From assembly GCA_947000775.1 (NCBI GenBank), contig CAMQGK010000166.1:671001-735000 (forward strand): a stretch of 64,000 bases of DNA, given 5' to 3'. The stretch comes from Pterois miles. Taxonomy: Eukaryota; Chordata; Actinopteri; Perciformes; Scorpaenidae. The notes under the pieces are model-generated. The model saw nothing but the letters and a program-made list of their open reading frames with translations, was not told the DNA's origin and made no database searches. The position numbers and the translations under genes were made by a program. Of this stretch, positions 35,801 to 47,800 are shown one piece after another (within the stretch, counting starts at the first letter, position 1; the number at the start of each line of letters is the position of its first letter).

Positions 35801-38800
35801 CTTCTAAACACTCAAACTCACATAACGACAGTTAAAAAAAGGACTTGTTTTTTGCAGAAATGGTGTCCTTTAATAAGCTCATAGTCAACCATGAACACAG
35901 CGTGGGATTCCTCTCCGAAATATCAGCACAGATCTGAGTTACGAAACGTGATGAAGGGCTCTGAAAAGTTCACTTAATTAGGACTGATTTCCTACTCTGA
36001 GGCGCTTGATAAATGTGGGCCTAGAGCTTTGAAAGGGTGACACCACGACAACTCATCACTGATGGAAGGCGTTCATTAAGATCGTCTCTCACCTTTAGGC
36101 CCCATGTCTTCAGACTGTAACCTAGGTAACAGGGACATGAAGGACTCGAGTCACAGTGATCTTACCGTTGGGATGCAGGATGTGTGAGGCCATCTGTGTG
36201 AACTGCTGTCTGAGGAAGGACAGGTTGGTCTGAACGATGTCCACTCCGTCTCGCGCCGTCACTGTGGCCTAGACATCACACACAGCTCACTTATGTCCAT
36301 CACTACAGACCTGACACAGTAAAGCACATTCAATGGACTGCAGCATGAGATCTGTGTCCTTACAAAGCTCTCGGCTATGTACTCCTCCAGTCCGTCAATG
36401 AGGTCCTCGGCTGCTGTCTGCAGACATAGATAGATAGATGAACTTTTATTAAGATAAGATAAGATAAGATGAACCTTCATTAATCCCCGGAGGGAAAGGA
36501 GAGGACAATGTGTGTCTTTACTGTGACAAATCACTGCACTCAAGTTCACAAGTAAGCAACACCATCCACTAGGGACGTCCCGATCAGAGTTATGTAATAC
36601 TGACTGTCTGCCAATACAGAGCCGTGATCCCATACAGCAGCGTTCAGATGGGGACGGTGTGTCGGGGATGAGAAACACATCCAACATGCTAACGCACATT
36701 CAAAGGCGTCATCCAGATGGACCAATCACCAGGATGAGGAAAAAACAGCCCACCTCCTTATCCCTGCTGCTTTCAAGCCACCTTTAGAGGCAAAACTGGC
36801 ATAAAACAGTTACTGAAACTACAGGTTTTTACACTGAAACTCTCCCCCTAAAGCACACGTTTCATTACCAGCCAGGACAGCCATGGATCCTCTACCTGAA
36901 CGTTATCGTGTCCTCTCTCCATGTCCTCAACCAATCACAGCCGGACTCTGCTCTTCATCAACGTCTCTGAGGAGGAAGGAGGCGGGGTCACGCCGCATCA
37001 ATACCTCGTATCTTTGGAGGTTCAACACATGAGCAGTCAAATCTGGTCCACCCTCGCCAAAATTGAGCCAATCACAACGCACGACCTCAGCTTCAGTTAC
37101 TGGATGTGTTCTACCTCATATTTCCGTCCACCGTGTCCCAGCCTCTTTCCACAGGCCCTGATTTCTAGTGGGACAATAAACCAGATGAACAAATACACAG
37201 TTGGCCTCATAACCTGTTTCAGATGAACCGGTACAGATAACCAGACCATGACTAGTGAACCAAATGATTCGTTTTTTTACCCATCACTAATATACAGTAT
37301 ACTGGTACTAGGTGATAGTTTTGATTCAGTAAGGAGAGAAATAGGACTCCACTAGTAGCTAGCATTGAAGGTCAACTGCATGATTTTATACACTTGTCCT
37401 CAAAATTATTCATACCCTTGTTAGTTTTTGTGATTTTTTAAATTTTTGTGATGAAATTAATACATTTTGTAAAGTTTTTTGAGTTATTTGTGATCAACAA
37501 GTGAAAGAATGCCAACAATACACAAGAAAACTTTATATTTTAGGGGTATTGTATTCATTGATTCCCCAAAAAGCCATGTTCAAAATGATTCATACCCTAG
37601 TCAGATGCCTCTCTTTAATAGTCTATAGCATAGCCTTTGTTGTTTATGACTGCTTCTAGATGATTCTTGTACGTGTCCACAAGCTTCCTGCATGTCTCCT
37701 GTGGGATGTTGGCCCACTCTTCCTTGGCGAAGGCCTCAAGCTGGGTCAGGTTGGTGGGTTTCCTAGCCATCACTCTGGTCTTCAAGTCTCACCACAAGTT
37801 CTCAGTTGGACTGAGGTCAGGGCTCTGACTTGGCCATTCTAGGACACTGACACCATTGTCCTTGAACCATTTCTTCACTACCTGGGCGGTGTGTTTCAGA
37901 TCGTTGTCCTTGAACCATTTCTTCACTACCTGGGCGGTGTGTTTCAGATCATTGTCCTTGAACCATTTCTTCACTACCTGGGCGGTGTGTTTCAGATCGT
38001 TGTCCTTGAACCATTTCTTCACTACCTGGGCGGTGTGTTTCAGATCGTTGTCCTTGACCATTTCTTCACTACCTGGGCGGTGTGTTTCAGATCATTGTCC
38101 TTGAACCATTTCTTCACTACCTGGGCGGTGTGTTTCAGATCGTTGTCCTTGAACCATTTCTTCACTACCTGGGCGGTGTGTTTCAGATATTGTCCTTGAA
38201 CCATTTCTTCACTACCTGGGCGGTGTGTTTCAGATCATTGTCCTTGAACCATTTCTTCACTACCTGGGCGGTGTGTTTCAGATCGTTGTCCTTGAACCAT
38301 TTCTTCACTACCTGGGCGGTGTGTTTCAGATCATTGTCCTTGAACCATTTCTTCACTACCTGGGCGGTGTGTTTCAGATCATTGTCCTTGAACCATTTCT
38401 TCACTACCTGGGCGGTGTGTTTCAGATCGTTGTCCTTGAACCATTTCTTCACTACCTGGGCGGTGTGTTCCAGATCATTGTCCTTGAACCATTTCTTCAC
38501 TCCTGGGCGGTGTGTTTCAGATATTGTCCTTGAACCATTTCTTCCTACCTGGGCAGTGTGTTTCAGATCGTTGTCCTTGAACCATTTCTTCACTACCTGG
38601 GCGGTGTGTTTCAGATCATTGTCCTTGAACCATTTCTTCACTACCTGGGCGGTGTGTTTCAGATCGTTGTCCTTGAACCATTTCTTCACTACCTGGGCGG
38701 TGTGTTTCAGATCATTGTCCTTGAACCATTTCTTCACTACCTGGGCGGTGTGTTTCAGATCGTTGTCCTTGAACCATTTCTTCACTACCTGGGCGGTGTG

Positions 38801-41800
38801 TTTCAGATCGTTGTCCTTGAACCATTTCTTCACTACCTGGGCGGTGTGTTTCAGATATTGTCCTTGAACCATTTCTTCACTACCTGGGCGGTGTGTTTCA
38901 GATCATTGTCCTTGAACCATTTCTTCACTACCTGGGCGGTGTGTTTCAGATGTTGTCCTTGAACCATTTCTTCACTACCTGGGCGGTGTGTTTCAGATCA
39001 TTGTCCTTGAACCATTTCTTCACTACCTGGGCGGTGTGTTTCAGATCGTTGTCCTTGAACCATTTCTTCACTACCTGGGCGGTGTGTTTCAGATCATTGT
39101 CCTTGAACCATTTCTTCACTACCTGGGCGGTGTGTTTCAGATCGTTGTCCTTGAACCATTTCTTCACTACCTGGGCGGTGTGTTTCAGATCGTTGTCCTT
39201 GAACCATTTCTTCACTACCTGGGCGGTGTGTTTCAGATCATTGTCCTTGAACCATTTCTTCCCTACCTGGGCGGTGTGTTTCAGATCATTGTCCTTGAAC
39301 CATTTCTTCACTACCTGGGCGGTGTGTTTCAGATCATTGTCCTTGAACCATTTCTTCACTACCTGGGCGGTGTGTTTCAGATCGTTGTCCTTGAACCATT
39401 TCTTCACTACCTGGGCGGTGTGTTTCAGATCGTTGTCCTTGAACCATTTCTTCACTACCTGGGCGGTGTGTTCCAGATCGTTGTCCTTGAACCATTTCTT
39501 CACTACCTGGGCGGTGTGTTTCAGATCATTGTCCTTGAACCATTTCTTCACTACCTGGACGGTGTGTTTCAGATCGTTGTCCTTGAACCATTTCTTCACT
39601 ACCTGGGCGGTGTGTTTCAGATCATTGTCCTTGAACCATTTCTTCACTACCTGGGCGGTGTGTTTCAGATCATTGTCCTTGAACCATTTCTTCACTACCT
39701 GGGCGGTGTGTTTCAGATCGTTGTCCTGCTGGTACGTCCAGTTGTGTCCAAGCTGGAGTTTCTCAGCAGATTCTTTTAAGTTTCCATCAAGGATCCTGAT
39801 GTAATCCTCCTTTTTCATGGTTCCTTGGATCTTTACGAGGTTCCCTGTGCCACTGAAGAGAAGCATCCTCACAGCATTATGCTTCCACCACCAGACTTGA
39901 TGGTGGTCACAGAGTTCTTGGGCTTGATGCTTCTCCTTTCTTCTTCCAGACATACTGAACATCCATATGGCCAAATAACTCCAACTTCGTCTCATCAGAC
40001 CACAGGATGGTTGACTAAAAGCTGGGATGTTGCTTCAGGAGAGCTTCACCATGCTTCTTTCTGAGCAGAGGTGTCTTCTGAGGCCTACGTCCATGGAGAC
40101 CTCCTCTGTAAAGACTCGCTCGATGGTGGACCGTGACAGCTTTGTCCCTGTCTGGTTGAGTGTTTCCATTAGGGCCTTGGTTGTGGTCTGGGGGTTGTTG
40201 TTGACCTCCCGGGAGATTTTCCAGGTAAGTTTGGGGGACACCTTACGTTTCCTGCCACGCCCGCTGAGGTTTTTAACAGTATTGAAGCTTTTCCTTCATT
40301 GTGGGCTCACAAGACGTTGACGTAAGTCTCCACTGAGCTCTTTCTTCTGCACCATGAGGACCAGAAATTGGGAATGACCAGAACATTTTTCCTCAATTTA
40401 TACTTTTCTGAAAAGATGCTATTTATTAATTTTTTGAAATCATTGTTTAAAACTTGGTCAACAACAAAGCTATTTTTCCGTTGTAACATCTAGAAATAAC
40501 TACAGGCCACAGATTCATACATTTTGTTGGGATATTGTCAGGGGTATGAATAATTCTGAACATGAGTAAAATATCTCTTTTGGCCATATCTATTAAAATA
40601 CAAATAAAGTTTAACCAACTCGTATGTGGATTTGTGCAAAACAACAAGTAGAAAACAGATACACAAGAAGTACCATCATAGTAACTTCTACAAAGGAGGA
40701 ATCTAAAAAAGTATGTTATTTTCAATGGGGTATGAATAATTTTGAGGACAAGTGTACTTCTTATGCATAAATTGGTGCCGTTGCCAGAGATAGAAATCAT
40801 CACCAGAATGCACCAATTTACATCCAAGCTGTTCCTAATTTTTGTTTTTGTTTATAATAAAATGACAAAATAAATGTCTGGAGGGAATTTCTCTCATTAA
40901 AAGTGTCCTGCAGCGTTAGCTGAGTGTAGTCCACCTGATGAGAGGGTCGCTGTGTAAACCACAGAGGGCGGCGTATCCGGTACACAATGTAATTTGTCAC
41001 TTGTGATACTGAGCTATACAAATAAAACTGACTGGACTTGATTGACTTGAGTGCTTATTTTCGTCGTTGGTTCATTACAATAATGAATGACTGTTTTGGG
41101 CTTTTTGCTGAAGGTGCTTTTGTTTGTTGCTCGTGCAGCAGCATGGTGAACGTGGCTGTCGCTGGAGATCCACCGCCGTCTGTCTGCGGTGCAACACAGA
41201 CGACACCAAAACACGAGAGACGCTCACACTAAGCTGGAATGAATACATTACTGGAATGAATACATTAGGTCAAGTCTCATAGTGCACTTTGTGGTTGTTT
41301 GTGGTTCGTGGTGTTGATGGCAGGTGGACTTGTTGCGTTGCTGTACAGGAAAGCATGGAGAGTAAAAATACCCTTGTGACTGCTGACCTAAACTGATCAG
41401 AGCCTTCGGTTTAGGTCAGCTGATCACTTAACAGCAGGTGTCACGTTATGGTGCCATGACACATGATAAATACTGGACATAAAAACTTGACAGAGACTAA
41501 ACTGTTTGCCAAAAGCTAACCAAATATGTGTGCTTTCTTGTGTCCCAACCAACTTTATACAGTATCATGAACAATGAAGTGAAGTGACACATCACGTAGC
41601 TCAGTGTGTGAACAAAGCGTCAGTACTCACAGCGATGTTGGCGTCAGTGGGCTCTCTGCCCTGAAGGTAATGTTCAGAGAAGAATCCAGTGAGTTGGGGC
41701 TGGATGCGGTTCAGAGGCTGGGCATTGCCATGAAGCAACAGCACCATGTCCACCATGGAGAAGCTCTGACACACCAGGGACAGCAGGTCGCCAAAGAACC

Positions 41801-44800
41801 CTGTCGGGGTGAAAGCCACTTCATCAGCACAGCGGCGACCACGTCAGCTCTGCGTCCGGCCAGCTCTCTCTGCAGTGCGAGCAGTGCATGCAGACGGACG
41901 GCGGCCCTTTGCCGAGGTTCGCTCGAGGCCGGCACCGTTTGTCTGCATATGCTGCCGGCGCCGCGGTGCCGAGGAGCCGGTCGGCTCAGTTTCCCTTTAG
42001 GGGGCGTTACATGAACAGGCAGCATCAGTCCACAGCGGCTTTAACTTTCCCCCTGTGCATTCCTTGCATTCAGAGGAGAGCAACGTAGATTTGAAATGTT
42101 TTTCCATATGTTGTCATGTACTGTATGAAAACACCCAAAATGAACACTGTAAGCAGACTACTGTGCAAATGATTTAAAGAGCAGTAGTATAGAAATGGTT
42201 CATTCTCAATGATTCACTCTCCTGCTCTGTGACTCACCCACAGCATCTCCAGAGCCAGGACTGAACAGGTTGCTGGTCTGGGACAGTCTCTGGATGAACT
42301 GGGCGATGCTCTCTCCGCTGCCCTGCTGGGCGCCCAGGGAACTCATCATGGTGGACAGCACTCCCTGAACAATGCCGGTGAACAGCTCCGGGTTCAGGGA
42401 GTCTCCACCTGCACCGCCGCCGGCCGGAGGAGGGGCAGAACCGCTGGACCGAGGGGGGTTGGGGCACCAGGGCCACCGGCAGGTGGCTGGGCAGAGAAAG
42501 CAAATTCAACATGGTCGTGGGTCTGTTGAGCTGCAAACAAACCAGTAAACATGCAGAGCTTTTCTGCATATATAGATCTTAGAGTCAATAAAGGTCTAAA
42601 CCTCTCAACTATACCTACATCCAATCATTTTGACTCTTGGGTTTGAATTCATCCAATCAGCAGAGACTTCTGTTGCAGAGAAAGAAAGTTACTTTTTAAA
42701 TGAATATGCAACTAAAAAGGGAGTGTATGGACCAATCTTTTTAGGATAATCTTGTGTCATGCTGTCTTTATTTGAAAGTGTAGATGAAGTCAGCGAGGGC
42801 GCTGCCTGCCTGGGACTGAACTGGCGAGGTGCATCTTCTCAAGTAAAGTTATACATGTGAACATCATGATGGCATTTCACAACAATTTAACTGTTCCATG
42901 ATCAAAGCTGGAGGAAAGAGGAGAGAGAGCCTTTGCAGAGGCAGCATCAACCTTCCACTATCAATGAAATGTTCCCCCACTACTGACACAAGATGTCCTA
43001 TGATTTCCTTTTGCAGTAGAAAGAGAAAGAAAGAAAGATCTTCCTTTATTAGTCCCACAGTGGGGAAATTCAGTTTTACACTCTGTTGTTCACACAGTAC
43101 ATATACATGTCAATGGAGAGATGTCAGAGTGAGGGGGCTGCTCCTGACAAGCGCCCAGAGCAGTTGGGGGTTTGGTGCCTTGCTCAGGGGCACCTCGGCA
43201 GTGCCCAAGAGGTAAACTGGCACCTCTCCAGCAACTAGTTGGTCTTGGTCCATGGGGGACTTGAACCGGTGACCTCTGCGTCCTAACCCAAGTCCTTACA
43301 CACTGAGCTACTGCCGCCCCCGAATAAAGTCCTTATGACCTTGATTCAGTATTTTGTGGCTGTGTAAGCTCTTGAGTACATTTCTGTTGCTAGTTTTTAA
43401 TCATAACTTATACAGGACAAAAATACAAATGCAACACTTCTGTTTTTCTCCCATTTTTATGAGCTGAGGTCAAAGATCTCAGACTGGTTCTACGTCCACT
43501 AAAGGCCTGTTTCTCTCAGATATTGATCACTGATTAGTCTAAACCTGTCAGTGAGCACTTCTCCTTTTCTGAAATAATCCATCCACCTCTCAGGTGGCAG
43601 ATCAAGATGCTGATTGGACAGCAGGATTATTGACAGGTGAGCCTTAGACTGTCACAATAAAAGTCCAGTCTAAAATGTGCAGTTTTATCACAGCCTGATG
43701 CCTCAGATGTCGGTAGTGTTGAGGCAGCGTTCAGTCGGCCGCTGACTGCAGGAATGTCCACCAGAGCTGCTGCCCGTCAACTGAATGTTCATTTCTCACC
43801 ATAAGACGTCTCCAAAGGCGTTTCAGAGAATTTGGCAGTTCATCCAACCGGCCTCACAACCTCAGACCACCTGTAACCAGACCAGCCCAGGACCTCCACA
43901 TCAGGCATCTTCACCTGCAGGATGGTCTGAGACCAGCCACCCGGACAGCTGATGCAACAATCAGTTTGCAGAACCAAATAATTTCTGCACAAACTGTCAG
44001 AAACCGTCTCAGGGAAGCTCGGCTGCATGCTCGTCATCCTCACTGGGTCTTGATCTGACTGCAGTTCATCAAATGTTCACCTTCGGTGGCGTCTGGTACT
44101 TAGAGAGGTGTTCTCTTCACGGATGAATCCTGGTTTTCACTGTACAGGACAGATGGCAGACAGCAGGTATGGCCTCATGTGGATGAGAGGTTTACTGATG
44201 TCAGCGTTGTGAATGGAGTGGTCCATGGTGGCGGAGGGTTATGGTATGGACAGGCGTAGGTTATGGACAACCTCCATCACCTCATGTTGCAGCAGGATAA
44301 TCCACGGCCCCATGTTGGAGGATCTGGACTCAGTTCTGGCCCCATGTTGGAGGATCTGGACTCAGTTCTGGCCCCATGTTGACGGATCTGGATTCAGTTC
44401 TGGCCCCATGTTGAAGGATCTGAACTCAGTTCTGGCCCCATGTTGAAGGATCTGGACTCAGTTCCTGGAGGCTGAAATCATCCCAGTTCTTTCATGGCCT
44501 GCAGACTCACCGGACATGTCACCCATTGATCATGTTTGGGATGCTCTGGATCGGCGTATACGACGGCGTGGTCCACTTCCTGCCGATATCCAGCAACTTC
44601 ACAGCTATTGAAGAGGAGTGGACCAACATTCAACAGGCCACAATCAATAACCTGATCAGCTCTATGTGGAGGAGATGTGTTGGACTGAGTGAGGTTAATG
44701 GTGGTCACAGCAGATCCTGACTGGTTCTCTGACCCCCGTTAAGGACTAATACTGTAAATGTCTTAGAGAAAACTGCACATTTTAGAGAGGACTTTTATTG

Positions 44801-47800
44801 TGACAGTCTAAGGCTCACCTGTCAATAATCCTGCTGTCTAATCAGCATCTTGATCTGCCACCTGAGAGGTGGATGGATTATTTCAGCAAAGGAGAAGTGA
44901 TCACTAACACAGATTTAGACAAATTAGTGATCAATATTTGAGAGAAATCGGCCTTTAGTGGACGTAGAACCAGTCTGAGATCTTTGACTTCAGCTCATAA
45001 AAATGGGAGCAAAAACAAAAGTGTTGTGTTTATATTTTTGTTCAGTGTAATTGAAGGTAAAGAATAAAAAGTACGATCAGTCAATCAATGTCATATTTTC
45101 TGGGAAGCACCATTTGGAACCAGGAGACACCATGCATGCCACCATTTTCTGGTTTCTGTAGCACGACAGTATATGAACTCACCGGTGAAAAGTCTGACAT
45201 GTCCTGGAAGAAGCCGGGCACCCCTGGCAGTGTCACGGTGATGGAGGGAGCTGGTCCAGACCCAGAACCCCCCAGCCCAGCTGCTCCTCCCAGCAGGGAG
45301 CCCAGCAGCTGGTCCAGATTTGGCTCAGGACTGCCCTCTGCTGGCTGGCCTATGGAGGTAGTATTGGTGGTGTGGGTGGATGTCTGTCCGGAGGTGTTGG
45401 CAGAGGGAGGGGGAGGAGACGTGGAGGAGGTAGAGAGGGAGGACTGAGAGCTGGTCCAAGTGGACGTGGACATGGGATCACCTGGAGAAGTTACAAAAAC
45501 AGGACATTATTATTAGGACAAGTCTAACCAGAACCATACTGGATTATTGAGGCTGTATTGATATTGGCACTTTAAAAAAAATGGATAACAATATATTAGC
45601 TAATAAAACAAACAAACAACATAAACAATCCATACTGATGCAGAACCCTTAGATTAGTTTTTTCTTCATGAATTGTGACCAAGATATATACTGAGTGGAC
45701 ATTTTATAGACCTGCTTCCTGAAACAGAGGCTGTTTCTAAATGACCTCAAACCTGGTACGACATCTCTGCAGTGCAATTCACTGGCTGACATATTCACAA
45801 CACCGATATACCTGCAAACCTGATTGCCCGGGTCAGTTTATCGGTCTAGCTCTAAAAATATGTTGTTTTTGATTTCAGTATGCATTGTTGTCAAAGTTAG
45901 GTTATCATTTTATGGAAATGCAGATCAGACATTACAAAATCAACCTGCACTTAACTTCTGAATTTCAATAGAACTACAGTATAACGTAAGGTAACATAAA
46001 AACAATTCAACTTTATAGGATACGTCATATACATGCCACTACATTCATTAAATGTGACCTCTGCATTTAACCCATCCTAAGCATTAGGAGCAATGAGCAA
46101 CTTGGGGCTCAGTGTCTCACTGAAAGACACCTGCCAGGGATCGAACCGCCGACGTTGTGACGACCCGTTCTACCCACGAAGCCACAGCCGCCCCACACAA
46201 CAATAAAGACTCACTGTCACTGAGATGGATTACTGAACTCAAGCAACTGTCAGGTCTCTGCAAGCTGTCATATTGTTAGCTACCTTGTCTGTAAGAAGAA
46301 GGGGCATATCAAGCTACTGCCACACTTCGTTCAGACACATGCTGTATAGAAATAGTTGTCGCTCACCTGGCTGCCCTGGCATCAGCAGCTGTCCAACCAG
46401 ACCACTGATCATCTGGGTGAGGGACGAGGGAGCCAGAGGTGTGTCCTGCTCACAGGGGAAAGGATGCAGGACCAACACTTTATTCATTCAATATACTGCA
46501 GGTCGTAGCTAGAGCTGCAACAATTAGTTGATTAGTCTATCCAGAGAAAATTATCTGGCAGCTATTGACAACTTTAATCTTCAATATCATTTTTTAAGTA
46601 AACAAAATATGAATTCATGATAATCTTGTTCAAGTTGCTCAAATGTGAAATACGCTGCTTCTCCTAGTCCTGGTCTTGTTTTGACTGCTAACACTGGGTT
46701 CTGCTCACACATATGAGCTGACATAACTGGGCCTCATTTATACTTTGTGAAGATGATAAAGGGCTCTGGGCTCTGTACTACGGTGCGCTCAGCTCTCAGA
46801 TTTCACTAAACATCTTAACAAGATAGTTAGACTTATCAGTCATCAGACTGTTGGCGAGACAAAACTGGACATTTGATAACAACTCGGGTTCAAGGACATT
46901 TTGATGAGCATTTTTGAATGTTTTCTGATGTTCACTCAAGCAAACAATGAATTCATTAATCAAGAACATAAGTGTCCAATTAACCAATTATGGAAATCTT
47001 TAGCTGCAGCCCTAGACGTAGTTAGGTCTTGGTGTTACCGGTCCTGGCTGCTGAATAGATGTGGGTACAGTGGCCCTCAGGTTGATGGTGGTTCCTCCTG
47101 TTCCCACAGGGCGAGCGGTGCTGGGGGAGAGGGATGGTCTGGTGACAACCCTTCCCTCAGCAGTGTGGGGGGACCGTGGGGAAGCGGTTCCCTCCATGCT
47201 GGGTGTTAAGCCAGGGACAGACACCATCTGTGCTGGGTGGCTGGCTGAGGCTACAGTGGCCATGGCAGCGGCTTGGTGGGAGATTTGGTGAACGATGGCC
47301 TGCATGAACTCAGGGGGCAGTCCTGGGTACACAGAGAGGTTTGTCCTGAAAAACAGATCTTTGAGTGTGTCCACATAAAGTTCTCCTAACCCAAAGTGTC
47401 TGAAAAATGAAGTACTGCAACTATACGGAAGAGACAGTTATTGCCATAGCATCAAATCACCCAATCACAGAGCAGCACTCACCAGGCTGTCCGGTGCCTG
47501 TGGTATTTGGCTGTCCTGGAACCTGAGACCCAGCAGCGGACTCACCTGTTCAACACAACAAAAACTGTAACAGCAGACTGTAACAACAGGCTGTAACGAC
47601 AGGCTGTAACAGACTGTAATAACAGACTGTAACATCAAACTGTAACGACAGACCATAACAACAACCTGTAACGACAGGCTGTAACAGACTGTAACAACAG
47701 ACCATAACAACAACCTGTAACGACAGGCTGTAACAGACTGTAACAACAGACCATAACAACAACCTGTAACGACAGGCTGTAACAGACTGTAACAACAGAC

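Larger units (their letters stand above)
37391..40754 (-). mobile_element. Tc1-like transposon swollen to 3.36 kb by an internal tandem array
   Basis: Terminal inverted repeats CACTTGTCCTCAAAATTATT and CATACCC at the left, with the exact complement at 40728-40754, flanked by TA at both sides. Without the array the element would be about 1.5-1.6 kb, the normal Tc1 size. The transposase is on the minus strand and is broken. It sits in the BAG6 intron between 41631 and 36417, transcribed in the same direction as BAG6. Confidence 0.95.
43413..45047 (+). mobile_element. Tc1-family transposon with long inverted repeats, 1.6 kb
   Basis: About 260 bp at the left (from ACAAAAATACAAATGCAACA to the TTTTATCACAGCC region) are inverted at 44770-45047, with TA on both sides (43411-43412, 45048-45049). 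The transposase is on the plus strand, antisense to BAG6. The inverted ends share CATCTTGATCTGCCACCTGA-type blocks with few mismatches. Confidence 0.9.

Noticed and set aside
38082..39804. Plus-strand open frames of 260-300 codons made of repeated NHFFTTWAVCFRSLSL blocks, resembling a repeat protein
   Set aside because: They are antisense translations of the 48-bp array derived from a Tc1 transposase. The frame is open only because the unit is a multiple of three.
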